DNA from: Verrucomicrobiaceae bacterium
GTDB lineage: Bacteria > Verrucomicrobiota > Verrucomicrobiia > Verrucomicrobiales > Verrucomicrobiaceae
Assembly: GCA_027484445.1 (NCBI GenBank)
Contig: JAIXSY010000032.1
Span: 184,438 to 248,437 of the forward strand
Length of the DNA stretch: 64,000 bases
Direction of reading: 5' to 3'
Numbering within the stretch: position 1 is the stretch's first letter; each line of letters begins with the position of its first letter. Below are positions 31,159 through 39,458 of the stretch, in pieces. The position numbers were made by a program, and so were the translations under genes. The notes beneath the pieces are model-generated. The model saw only the letters and a program-made list of their open reading frames with translations, had not been told where the DNA came from and searched no databases.

Positions 31159-32601
31159 TCACGCCACCAGATCCTGGATCACGTGCCCGTGAACATCCGT
31201 GAGGCGGCGGTCGATGCCGTTATGCCTCACGGTCAGCTTCTCGTGATCAATGCCGAGCAAGTGAAGCATCGTGGTGTGGATGTCGTAGCAGGTCGTGGGG
31301 TTCGCGCGGTCGAGCGGTTTGTAGCCCCACTGATCGCTTTCACCGGACGTGACGCCGCCTTTGATGCCGCCGCCGCAGAGCCAGTTCGTGAAGACATACG
31401 GATTGTGGTCGCGGCCCTTGCCTCCTTGTGTGCTCGGCATGCGGCCAAACTCCGTCGTCCAAAGAATGATTGTCTCATCGAGCAGGCCGCGCTGCTTCAA
31501 ATCGAGAATCAGCGCCGAAACGGCCTTCGCCATGCCCCAGGCCAGCGGACCGTGGTCACGCTCCACATCTTCGTGCGAGTCCCAATTGCGACGCGGGAAG
31601 CCATTGTCATTGCCGCTCCAGATTTGCACAAAGCGCACGCCGCGTTCGAGCAAGCGACGCGCCGCGAGACATTTGCGCCCCATGTAATCGGCCTCTTCCT
31701 CGGGATTGATCTCCGTGGGCCACACTTTGCGATGCTCCTGGATGCCATACATGGCTTTCATCGCGGCGGATTCCTTCGAGATGTCGAGCGCCTCCGGCGC
31801 GGCAAGCTGCATCTTCGCGGCGAGTTCGTAACTTTGAATGCGGCTTTCGAGTCGCGAATCCTCCTCACGCAGGGCCGCGTGTTTGCGGTTCAACTGCTCC
31901 AAAAGCTCAAAACCACCGCGATCCGACCTCGCGCTGATGTAGCGGCCGTTTTTGTGCGGAAACAGGTCCGCGATCGGAACCTCCGCGCCGGGATAAATGA
32001 TCGTTCCGGCATGCTGCGAGGGCAAAAAGGCCGAATCCCAGTTCTTTGGTCCATTCGAGGCAAAACCGCGATGATCCGGCAGCACGACAAAAGTGGGCAA
32101 ATTGTCGCTGATCGAACCCAGCGCATAACTCACCCAGCAGCCCATGCCGGGAAAGCCGGGCAGATTGAAACCCGTGGCTTGAAGCAGCGTGCCCTGCGAA
32201 TGCACGCCTGTTTTGCCAACCATGTTATGCACGAAGGCCATGTCATCCGCACACGCCCCGAGCGGTGCCACGGCCTCGCTGAGCATCTTGCCGCTCTGTC
32301 CGTATGGTTTGAAGTCCCACACGGGCTTCTTCCACGGCCCGAGGCCGTTTTGAAAAGCCTCCACCGTCTCGCCGAAGTTCGACTCCTCGCCGTGATGCTT
32401 GATGAGCGCGGGCTTGAAATCGAAAAGGTCGATGTGGCTCGCCGCGCCACCCATGAAGAGCTGCACCACACGTTTCGCCTTCGGCGCGAAAACCTGCGAA
32501 CGATGCGATGTCTCCGCCGCCTGCATCGAGGCAAAGGCGAGCGCACCGAAACCTTGTCCGGTGGTCTGCAAAAGCTGTCGGCGGGTGACCATGCTGATCA
32601 T
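31159..32601 (-). CDS. DUF1501 protein, Tat-exported
   Basis: A 480-residue protein from MISMVTRRQLLQTTGQGFGA (or MVTRRQ at 32592), a twin-Arg-like signal. The DUF1501 family, alkaline-phosphatase-like, is recognisable from KRVVQLFMGGAASHIDLFDF, PGMGCWVSYALGS, VQIWSGNDNGFPRRNWDSHE, LWTTEFGRMPSTQGGKGRDH and a late GGIKGG. Normally it is encoded right after a PSD1/DUF1549/DUF1553 gene; here the PSD1 gene (34455) is separated by an ATPase gene and a lactate permease fragment. The role in sulfatase/carbohydrate loci is unknown. Confidence 0.85.
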   Translation of the reverse strand: MISMVTRRQLLQTTGQGFGALAFASMQAAETSHRSQVFAPKAKRVVQLFMGGAASHIDLFDFKPALIKHHGEESNFGETVEAFQNGLGPWKKPVWDFKPYGQSGKMLSEAVAPLGACADDMAFVHNMVGKTGVHSQGTLLQATGFNLPGFPGMGCWVSYALGSISDNLPTFVVLPDHRGFASNGPKNWDSAFLPSQHAGTIIYPGAEVPIADLFPHKNGRYISARSDRGGFELLEQLNRKHAALREEDSRLESRIQSYELAAKMQLAAPEALDISKESAAMKAMYGIQEHRKVWPTEINPEEEADYMGRKCLAARRLLERGVRFVQIWSGNDNGFPRRNWDSHEDVERDHGPLAWGMAKAVSALILDLKQRGLLDETIILWTTEFGRMPSTQGGKGRDHNPYVFTNWLCGGGIKGGVTSGESDQWGYKPLDRANPTTCYDIHTTMLHLLGIDHEKLTVRHNGIDRRLTDVHGHVIQDLVA

Positions 32602-32645
32602 ACGTGGATCTTGGAGCCTTACTTCAGAATCATCCACGGTAGCCC

Positions 32646-32813
32646 TTAGGCCTGCGCCATCACCAGCAGGCCTCTGAAGAGAGCCAGTGCCGCGAAAGGC
32701 GCCCGCACATGCCAGAACGCCAGCAACCCCAACAGCACCACCACCGGCAACGCCGCCACGAGCGACGAGAAGATCAGATTGCCGAGAGGATCATAGTTTT
32801 GAGACCAAGTCAT
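32646..32813 (-). pseudogene. Truncated L-lactate permease (LctP) N-terminal fragment
   Basis: The 55-residue frame starts MTWSQNYDPLGNLIFSSLVA and continues ALPVVVLLGLLAF, the recognisable N terminus of L-lactate permease, which normally runs about 550 residues. After one membrane helix it ends at a stop in a sequence no longer like the family. The remainder is absent from the window. The tandem repeats before the ATPase gene begin 49 nt upstream, so this is probably a rearrangement scar. Confidence 0.65.
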
Positions 32814-32861
32814 GGCTCTAAAGCGTCCACATGGTCGCAAACTTGCAACCACTGATCCTGC

Positions 32862-32992
32862 TGTCGATTTGGTGCTCCCTTTTTCCGCCGACTTGAGAGC
32901 ACGTAAACGACAATGTGTCGATTTGGTGCTCTCTTTTTCCATCCAATAAGGAGCACCGAATTGACGAAATGTCGATTTGGTGCTCCCTTTGT
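32862..32992. repeat. 54-bp tandem direct repeats before the ATPase gene
   Basis: TGTCGATTTGGTGCTCYCT occurs at 32862, 32916 and 32970, spaced exactly 54 nt. Between copies there are inverted half-sites (GAGCACC or GAGCAC followed by a near-complement of TCGATTT), so each unit is an imperfect hairpin. The third copy ends 8 nt before the ATG at 32997. Confidence 0.88.
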
Positions 32993-32996
32993 CAGC

Positions 32997-34442
32997 ATGC
33001 CTATCCTGTCTCCTTTCCATGGTCGTCAGTTCTTCGCAGACCAGTTTGAGCGTCTGTTTCGCAAGCCAAAGGCCTCCCTCGTCGTCGTGCAGGGACGGCG
33101 GCGTATCGGCAAGAGCGCCTTCGTAAAGCACTGCGGACTCACCTTTGCGGATCACTTCATCAAGCTCGAAGGCCTCGGCCCGCGTGAGGGCATCAGCGCG
33201 GTGGAGCAGCTTGCTGCCTTCGCGGAGCAGCTCGCTGCGCAGACGAAGGTGCCGCGTGTCACCCTCGAAAGTTGGCCGCAGGCCTTTCAGATGCTCGCTC
33301 AGGCTCTCCCGACCAAAGGAAAGGTCGTGCTGCTGCTCGATGAGATTTCATGGATGGCCACAGGCTCGACGGATTTCGCCGGGCATCTCAAAGTGGCGTG
33401 GGACAACCTTTTCAGCGTGCGCAACCACCTCATCGTCGTGCTCTGCGGCTCCGTCTCCTCGTGGATCGAAGCGAACCTGCTCAAAAGTGCCGGATTCGTC
33501 GGTCGCACGAGTTGGGTCTTCACCATGCCGCCCATGCCACTGCCGGAGTGTATTCCGTTTTGGCGTGCCAAAGCCCCGCGCATTCCCGTGCTGGAGAAAA
33601 TCAAGACGCTCGCCGTCACCGGCGGTGTGCCGCGTTATCTGGAGGAGATCGATCCGGCGCAGACCGCGGAGCAAAACATCCACCGGCTGTGCTTTGATCC
33701 CGGTGGGCTGCTCTTCCGTGAGTTCGAGGATCTTTTCAGCAGCGTCTTCAACCGCCGTGCAGATCGCTACCGCGACATCTGCCGCGTTTTGAGCGGCCCT
33801 GCCCGCACCATGACCGAGATCACGAAGGAACTGCAAATCGGCCGCGGCGGCATTGTCACCGAAGCGCTCGCCGAGCTGGAAAGCGCGGGCTTCATCACCT
33901 GTGACCTGCCTTTTTCACCTCTCGGCGGCACCGAGAAGCGCACGGCAAAGTATCGCCTCAGTGATAACTACACCCGCTTCTATCTGCGCTACATCGAGCC
34001 GGAGAAAAAGCGCATCGAAAAAGGTCTCTACCGCACGCGTCCGCTCGAAACGCTGCCGCAGTGGGACACGCTGATGGGATTGCAGTTTGAAAACCTCGTC
34101 CTCGGCAACCGCGATCCACTCCTGCGCCACATCGACCTCGCCAATACGCCCATCCTCAACGCGGGCCCGTATTTTCAGGCCAAAACCCTGCGCACCGAGG
34201 CCTGTCAGATCGACATGCTGCTGCGCACGAAGAAGTCGCTCTACGTCATTGAGATCAAGCTGCGCGAAAAAATCACCAGCGACTGCATCACCGACGTGCA
34301 GGAAAAAATCCGCCGCCTGAAGCTTCCCAAAGGCACGCCCTGCCGCCCCGTCCTCGTCTATCAAGGTCAGCTCGATCCCAGCATTCCCGACGAGGACTTC
34401 TTCGACTACCTCGTGCCGTTTGAGCGATTGTTTGAAGCGTGA
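32997..34442 (+). CDS. Archaeal-type ATPase (COG1672/DUF234) with DNA-binding and nuclease-like regions
   Basis: A 481-residue protein starting MPILSPFHGRQFFADQFERL. Walker A is VVVQGRRRIGKSAFV, Walker B is VVLLLDEISWMATG, then the sensor VVLCGSVSSWIE. A winged-helix segment follows (TMTEITKELQIGRGGIVTEA), and the C-terminal DUF234 region has QIDMLLRTKKSLYVIEIKLRE, a D-ExK nuclease-type motif. Related in plan to the DUF4143 ATPase at 5507-6688. It lies directly after 54-bp tandem repeats and opposite in direction to the PSD1 and DUF1501 genes it separates. Function of the family is unsettled; nuclease/toxin or mobile cassette roles are possible. Confidence 0.85.
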   Translation: MPILSPFHGRQFFADQFERLFRKPKASLVVVQGRRRIGKSAFVKHCGLTFADHFIKLEGLGPREGISAVEQLAAFAEQLAAQTKVPRVTLESWPQAFQMLAQALPTKGKVVLLLDEISWMATGSTDFAGHLKVAWDNLFSVRNHLIVVLCGSVSSWIEANLLKSAGFVGRTSWVFTMPPMPLPECIPFWRAKAPRIPVLEKIKTLAVTGGVPRYLEEIDPAQTAEQNIHRLCFDPGGLLFREFEDLFSSVFNRRADRYRDICRVLSGPARTMTEITKELQIGRGGIVTEALAELESAGFITCDLPFSPLGGTEKRTAKYRLSDNYTRFYLRYIEPEKKRIEKGLYRTRPLETLPQWDTLMGLQFENLVLGNRDPLLRHIDLANTPILNAGPYFQAKTLRTEACQIDMLLRTKKSLYVIEIKLREKITSDCITDVQEKIRRLKLPKGTPCRPVLVYQGQLDPSIPDEDFFDYLVPFERLFEA

Positions 34443-34454
34443 GCGGATACCGCT

Positions 34455-37352
34455 TCAATCCACAAAGGTGAACTCATTCAGATTCAAAATCACGCGGCAG
34501 GCGTTTTCGAGGCCTTCACGTTTCGCGTAGTCTTCCAGGGCGGCGAGTTCGTCGGGCTTGGGCTCGCGGGCGAGGGCGAGCTGGAAGGCGCGTCTCACGC
34601 TGCCGGCATGTGCGGCAAAGTGTTTGGCCATGCTAACGGTTAGGCCATTGTTCATCATGGCGAGCGCTTGCAGCGGGCTGAGGGATTCGTTTCGCTTGTC
34701 CACCCGCATGGAGGGATCGGCGCAGTCGAGCACGGTCATGAAGGGCTGCTGCTGGCTGCGCACGATGAAGCGGTAGATGCTGCGGCGATGGCTCTTCGGG
34801 TCTTCGGGATCGTGCAGATGGTATTCGTAGTGCGGCGAGTGCTGCGGCTTGTCGATGACGAAGTCCTGGAAGCTCGGCCCGCCCATCGTGAGGTCGAGTT
34901 TGCCGCTGACGGCGAGGATGGAATCGCGAATGGCCTCCGCGTCGAGCTTGCGGCGGGTTTGGTGCGCGTAGAACGAACTTCCAAGTTCGTTCGAGGGCTC
35001 GTTTTCGCCAAGAGATGAACGAACTTGGAAGTTCGTTCTACGATACGTCTCGCTCATCACGATGAGCTTGTGCAGCTTCTTCAAGCTGCCGCCCATGTCA
35101 TCGCGGAAGGTCACTGCCAGCCAGTCGAGCAGCTCAGGATGCGTTGGCTTCGCGCCCATGCGGCCGAAGTCGTTGGCGGTTTCGACGAGGCCGCGGCCGA
35201 AGTGATGCTGCCACACGCGGTTCACGATGCTGCGCCAGGTGAGTGCGTTGTTCTTGCTCGTGATCCATTTCGCCAAAGCGGCACGGCGGGTGGCTTCGCT
35301 ATTGCCGCTGACTTGGAAAGGCAGATCAAACAAACGACCAAGCGTGCTGACAGCACCTGGACTCACCTCTTGAGCCGGTTGTTTCACATCGCCACGTTTC
35401 AGCACTTGGATCGTTCGCGGCACACCATGCGTGCCTTTGAAAGCGCCGCTGCCGTAGTGGACGGCTCCGGCATACACTTTCTGCGGTGCGGGCAGTTGTG
35501 GCAGGGCATCGCGTTGCTGGCGGGCTTCACGCAGTTTCGTTTTTGTGGCCTCATCGGCCTGGGCGAGCATGAGGGCATCGCGCTCGCGGATGAGCTTTAG
35601 TTTGTCCTCCTCGCTGCGGCTTTCGGGGGCGATGCCGTCGGTGAGATTGGCTTTCCGCCAGCGCGGCGGGGCCTCGATGCTGTCGAGCGAGGTCACGGGA
35701 CGGCCTGCGGCCAGATTGGGGCCCGTTTTGCTGTCATAGACCTCCATCTCGGCGAGAGCGAAGATGTAGTCGTTGCTCCGTTTGGCGAGTTTCACCGCAG
35801 TGACACGCACAAAGCGACCCGTGACGCCGTCATCGCCCGCGGTGCCGCTTTCGAATGGCTTCAGGCCTGGATTGGCGAAATCATTCATGAAGGTGGCGTC
35901 GTGCTTCCGCCACACGAGCGTGACGCCGGTTTGGAAGGTGGGATCATCGCTCACCTCGATTTTGAAGCGCACCGGGAAGCCGAAACCACCGCCGATCTTG
36001 CCAAAGTCGTCGTAACAGGGTTTCAGCACGATGCGCTCGACCTGCACGTTCTTGCCGAGATCGACCTGCACCCACTTCACGGCATCCTGCGTTGGCGAGA
36101 TAGCGCTGTGATAGCCGAAATCAGGTTTCGCATTCGGATTCGCGCCGTTCTCGGCCGCGCCGTCGATGCGCTTGCTGAGCGCGGTGTAGGCTGCACCGGC
36201 TTTTTTCTTCAAAGGCTCTTCCAACGCGGCGATGGTGTCCGTGATCTGCTTCTTCTGCTTTTGCAGAGCGGCGAACTTCTGCATCGACACGTCATCCGGG
36301 TAGTAATCGACCTCCGTGCGGTCGATGCCGGCGAAGACGGCATGGAGCGAATAGTAGTCCTCTTGCGAAATGGGATCGAATTTGTGATTGTGGCACTGCG
36401 CGCACTGGATGGTGAGACTGCACACGGTGCCGATGGCGTTTTGCACCATGTCATCGCGATCGAGATGACGCGCGATCTTGCCGTCGAGCTTCGTCTCCGG
36501 CACCTCCGCATGCCCGATGTAGTCCCAAGGCCCTGCGGCGATGAATCCGAGCGCTGTGATGCCATCCACCGTGCCCGGATAGAGCGCGTCTCCGGCGATC
36601 TGCTCCTCGATGAAGCGGGCGTAGGGTTTGTCGTTGTTCAGGGCACGGATGACGTAATCCCGATACGGCCAGGCGTTCAGGCGTGGCTTGTCTTTGTCGT
36701 AGCCGTGGGTTTCGCCGTAATGCACGGCATCCAGCCAGTGCCGCGCCCAGCGCTCGCCATAGCGTGGGCTGGCGAGAAGATGATCGACGAGCTTTTCGTA
36801 GCGTTCGTCCGACAGGTCGGACCAGTCTGACAAGTCCGACGGTGTGGGCGGCAGGCCGGTGAGATCGTAGTAGAGCCGCCGAATGAGTGTGCGGCTATCA
36901 GCACGCTGAGCAGGAGTTAGGCCCTCCTTTTTGAGCTTCTCGTGGATGAAACCATCCACATCTCCGCCCGGAGGTTTGGAAAGCGGCTTAAAGGCCCACC
37001 AGTCCGTTTTGTCCTCCAGTTTCGCCACATCCACGCCATCCGGCCAGTTCGCGCCTTCATCGATCCAGCGTTTCAGCGTTTCGATCTCCGCAGAGCTCAG
37101 TTTCGACTTCGGCGGCATGGGCGTGTCTTTTTCCAAACCGCTGACGAACCGGAAAAGCTGGCTTTCCGCGCTCTTTCGCGGCGTGACGTGCTTCAAAGCC
37201 ACCGCCTTGATGTCGAGGCGGTAATCGTTCTTCTGTTTTTCAGCGCCGTGGCACTCGTAGCAGTGCTTTTCAAAGATAGGCCGCACCTCACGCACGAAAT
37301 CCAGCGCGAGGGCGGAAGGCGTGGTGAAGAGGACGAGGCAGAGCAAGCGCAT
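34455..37352 (-). CDS. PSD1/DUF1549/DUF1553 cytochrome-domain protein
   Basis: A 965-residue exported protein (MRLLCLVLFTTPSALAL). Domain order: planctomycete cytochrome C with CYECHGAEKQKNDYRLD near residue 32, DUF1549 at about 130-340 (LTGLPPTPSDL, QCAQCHNHKFDPISQEDYYS), a discoidin-like insert at about 420-560 (WVQVDLGKNVQVERIVLKP), and DUF1553 at about 680-940 (KTHPELLDWLAV, LDAEAIRDSI). A 76-bp dispersed palindrome (34967-35042) has been taken up in frame inside DUF1553. The normal downstream partner DUF1501 is at 31159-32601, now split off by the ATPase gene. Confidence 0.88.
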   Translation of the reverse strand: MRLLCLVLFTTPSALALDFVREVRPIFEKHCYECHGAEKQKNDYRLDIKAVALKHVTPRKSAESQLFRFVSGLEKDTPMPPKSKLSSAEIETLKRWIDEGANWPDGVDVAKLEDKTDWWAFKPLSKPPGGDVDGFIHEKLKKEGLTPAQRADSRTLIRRLYYDLTGLPPTPSDLSDWSDLSDERYEKLVDHLLASPRYGERWARHWLDAVHYGETHGYDKDKPRLNAWPYRDYVIRALNNDKPYARFIEEQIAGDALYPGTVDGITALGFIAAGPWDYIGHAEVPETKLDGKIARHLDRDDMVQNAIGTVCSLTIQCAQCHNHKFDPISQEDYYSLHAVFAGIDRTEVDYYPDDVSMQKFAALQKQKKQITDTIAALEEPLKKKAGAAYTALSKRIDGAAENGANPNAKPDFGYHSAISPTQDAVKWVQVDLGKNVQVERIVLKPCYDDFGKIGGGFGFPVRFKIEVSDDPTFQTGVTLVWRKHDATFMNDFANPGLKPFESGTAGDDGVTGRFVRVTAVKLAKRSNDYIFALAEMEVYDSKTGPNLAAGRPVTSLDSIEAPPRWRKANLTDGIAPESRSEEDKLKLIRERDALMLAQADEATKTKLREARQQRDALPQLPAPQKVYAGAVHYGSGAFKGTHGVPRTIQVLKRGDVKQPAQEVSPGAVSTLGRLFDLPFQVSGNSEATRRAALAKWITSKNNALTWRSIVNRVWQHHFGRGLVETANDFGRMGAKPTHPELLDWLAVTFRDDMGGSLKKLHKLIVMSETYRRTNFQVRSSLGENEPSNELGSSFYAHQTRRKLDAEAIRDSILAVSGKLDLTMGGPSFQDFVIDKPQHSPHYEYHLHDPEDPKSHRRSIYRFIVRSQQQPFMTVLDCADPSMRVDKRNESLSPLQALAMMNNGLTVSMAKHFAAHAGSVRRAFQLALAREPKPDELAALEDYAKREGLENACRVILNLNEFTFVD
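34967..35042. repeat. 76-bp palindromic repeat inside the PSD1 coding sequence
   Basis: The ends CGTAGAACGAACTTCC and GGAAGTTCGTTCTACG are inverted, and each arm contains an inner palindrome. It reads through in frame as about 25 residues where relatives have a short D-P-x-N-x-L-type link. Same family as the array repeat at 18451-18508. Confidence 0.85.
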
Positions 37353-37571
37353 GGAATTTCATACGTGAGCAAACCGGTTCTTTCATGCCGCGCGTGTGAG
37401 AGACAGGCATCACACCAGCGCTTCTCATCCATTAGACGGAGCTAGGCAGCCACGATGCGCACGCTGGGCGTGAGCCTGTCCACCATTTCCTTTTTTCCAT
37501 GACCGACCCGCCACGTTGGAGTCACTCTGACTGGAGTTGTTTTGTCCAGGCAGGCACTCTAGGTTAGTGTC

Positions 37572-38144
37572 ATGCCTGCCATGAACCGTCTGCTTCGTCC
37601 CTTCCTTCTGGGCATGGCCTTGCTTGTGGCAGTGCTCCTCGGGTTGATGCTTGGCAAAGGTGGCGGATTAACAGGGCTCTGGGAAGATGTGCGCAGCCTG
37701 TGGGCCGAAAAGACGCCAGGGATTGATCCGAATGATCCGGTTTGGAAGGCTACGCTGCCTCAGCCCGATCCTCTGGCTGGATTGCCCGAAGGCCCGCTGA
37801 ATGAACTTTTGAAACCTGGGCTGACTCCCCAACAGCAAACCGAGGTCGTGGGCCGGATGTTGATCGATTACTGGACCAGCGTTCGCAGCCTGCCGAATGG
37901 CAGTTGGGATGAAATCCGCGAACAGCTGGCGGGGCGAAACCGCAAAGAACTCAATCTTGTACCCAAGGAGCACCCAGCGTTGGCAACAGGTGCTTTTCGT
38001 TCCAGTCCAGAGCAGCCGGGAATTCATCTACACATCATTTCCAGCAGTGGCTGTGCCTTTCAGCTCATCCATGAGGGCCCAGATAAACAGCCCTACACGG
38101 ATGATGATTTGATTCGCAATTTTCCTCCTGACCTGAAGTTCTGA
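37572..38144 (+). CDS. Membrane-anchored hypothetical protein
   Basis: A 190-residue product with one N-terminal membrane helix (LLRPFLLGMALLVAVLLGLML), then a soluble domain ending IHLHIISSSGCAFQLIHEGP with DKQPYTDDDLIRNFPP, similar in feel to type II secretion pseudopilin-like C termini with a final D-D/N loop. No family assigned. The start may be at 37572 or 37581. It converges on the sulfite reductase flavoprotein gene. Confidence 0.6.
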   Translation: MPAMNRLLRPFLLGMALLVAVLLGLMLGKGGGLTGLWEDVRSLWAEKTPGIDPNDPVWKATLPQPDPLAGLPEGPLNELLKPGLTPQQQTEVVGRMLIDYWTSVRSLPNGSWDEIREQLAGRNRKELNLVPKEHPALATGAFRSSPEQPGIHLHIISSSGCAFQLIHEGPDKQPYTDDDLIRNFPPDLKF

Positions 38145-38150
38145 AACAGA

Positions 38151-39317
38151 TCAATACACGTCGCGGCGGTAGCGCTTGGCTTCTTTCAGCGCAGCCATGT
38201 AGGCCACCGCTTCTTCGGCTGATTTGCGACCTTCCTTTTCAATGATGGTGTGCAGGGCCTTGTCCACATCGACCGCCATGCGTGCGGCATCACCGCAGAC
38301 ATAGACGATGGCGCCCTGTTCCAGCCAAGCGAAGATCTCAGCGCTGTTTTCCAGCATCTTATGCTGCACGTAGATCTTCTCCGCCTGATCACGGCTCCAG
38401 GCAGTCGTGAGTTTGGCGAGGGTTCCGTTGGCCAGCCAGCGCTCGAATTCCTCTTTGTAGAAGAAGCAGGTCTTTTCGCTCACTTCGCCGAAAAACATCC
38501 AAGCCTTGCCCTTCGCGCCAGTCGCTTCGCGCTCTTCCAAAAAGGCGCGGAAGGGAGCGATGCCGGTGCCAGGACCGATGAAGATCACAGGAATGTCTTC
38601 GCTAGGCTCGGGAAGGCGGAACCCTTTGCCATGATTCACAAAGACGGGGATCACGGTCTCGCCGATGGCGATGCGCTCGGCGAGGAAGGTCGAAGCAACG
38701 CCTCCACGTTCGCGACCATGGCTGGTGTATTTCACAGTGGCCACGGTCAGGTGGACCTCTTTCGGATGGGCACGCTGACTGCTGCTGATGGAATAGAGGC
38801 GAATGTTTAGCTTCTTCTGCGTCGCCATGAATTCCTGCGGCTCAAATTTGGCGGTAGGATTCTCGAGCAGCAAGTCGATGACAAAGCGACCCCAGAGGTA
38901 GTTCTTCAGGTCTTCCTTGCGGTCAGGCTCGAGCAAGCCATTCAGCGGTGTGTTGCCCCCGGTTTTCTCGATGATGGCTTTGATGAGCTTGTTGTCGATC
39001 TCCGTCAGTAAAGTCGCTTCGAACAAAGCCTGCCGGATCGGCACCTCGGCGCTGGTCTTGGGGTGCTTCACGATCTCGTCGCCCGTGAAGCCGAGTGCCT
39101 TCAGCGTGTCTTCCACAAGCGCAGGGTCATTGGTGGGCTGCACCGCCAAGGAGTCGCCAGGGAGGTACTCGAGCTCTCCACCTTCCAGGTCGATTTCATA
39201 ATGACGAGTGTTCTTCGGCGCGCCGGCACAGGAGAGGTCGTAGGCTTTCTTCACCTTCGCGAGGAAGGGGTTTTTGACATTGTACACGGGTTTTCCGGCG
39301 GCGGCTTCGGTGCTCAT
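38151..39317 (-). CDS. cysJ: Sulfite reductase flavoprotein, short CysJ (FAD/NADPH part only)
   Basis: A 388-residue protein starting MSTEAAAGKPVYNVKNPFLA. It has the FAD-binding RLYSISSSQRAHPKEVHLTV, GVASTFLAERI, a nucleotide site IFIGPGTGIAPFRAFLEERE, and the C terminus EAVAYMAALKEAKRYRRDVY as in CysJ/ferredoxin-NADP reductase. The N-terminal flavodoxin/FMN domain of the 600-residue enteric CysJ is missing, so an external flavodoxin or ferredoxin may carry electrons to the hemoprotein encoded at 29356-31152. The start chosen keeps the family-like beginning and drops a Pro/Arg-rich leader. Confidence 0.85.
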   Translation of the reverse strand: MSTEAAAGKPVYNVKNPFLAKVKKAYDLSCAGAPKNTRHYEIDLEGGELEYLPGDSLAVQPTNDPALVEDTLKALGFTGDEIVKHPKTSAEVPIRQALFEATLLTEIDNKLIKAIIEKTGGNTPLNGLLEPDRKEDLKNYLWGRFVIDLLLENPTAKFEPQEFMATQKKLNIRLYSISSSQRAHPKEVHLTVATVKYTSHGRERGGVASTFLAERIAIGETVIPVFVNHGKGFRLPEPSEDIPVIFIGPGTGIAPFRAFLEEREATGAKGKAWMFFGEVSEKTCFFYKEEFERWLANGTLAKLTTAWSRDQAEKIYVQHKMLENSAEIFAWLEQGAIVYVCGDAARMAVDVDKALHTIIEKEGRKSAEEAVAYMAALKEAKRYRRDVY

Positions 39318-39458
39318 TGGTGGGTTGGAATCGGGGGAAAAAAGGCCGCGCAGGCTAGGGCGCGGCCGGGGGTTGTCAATGCGAGGGGCGGTCAGGAAGA
39401 AAAGCAACTCCCATGCCGCCCCGGCGGGTCTGTTTGAAGGATTTACGCCTTGGGTGCC

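Noticed and set aside
32814..33155. N-terminal extension of the lactate permease fragment through the 54-bp repeats
   Set aside because: Translation gives only a repeated KGSTKST-type motif derived from the tandem repeats; the family start is at 32813.
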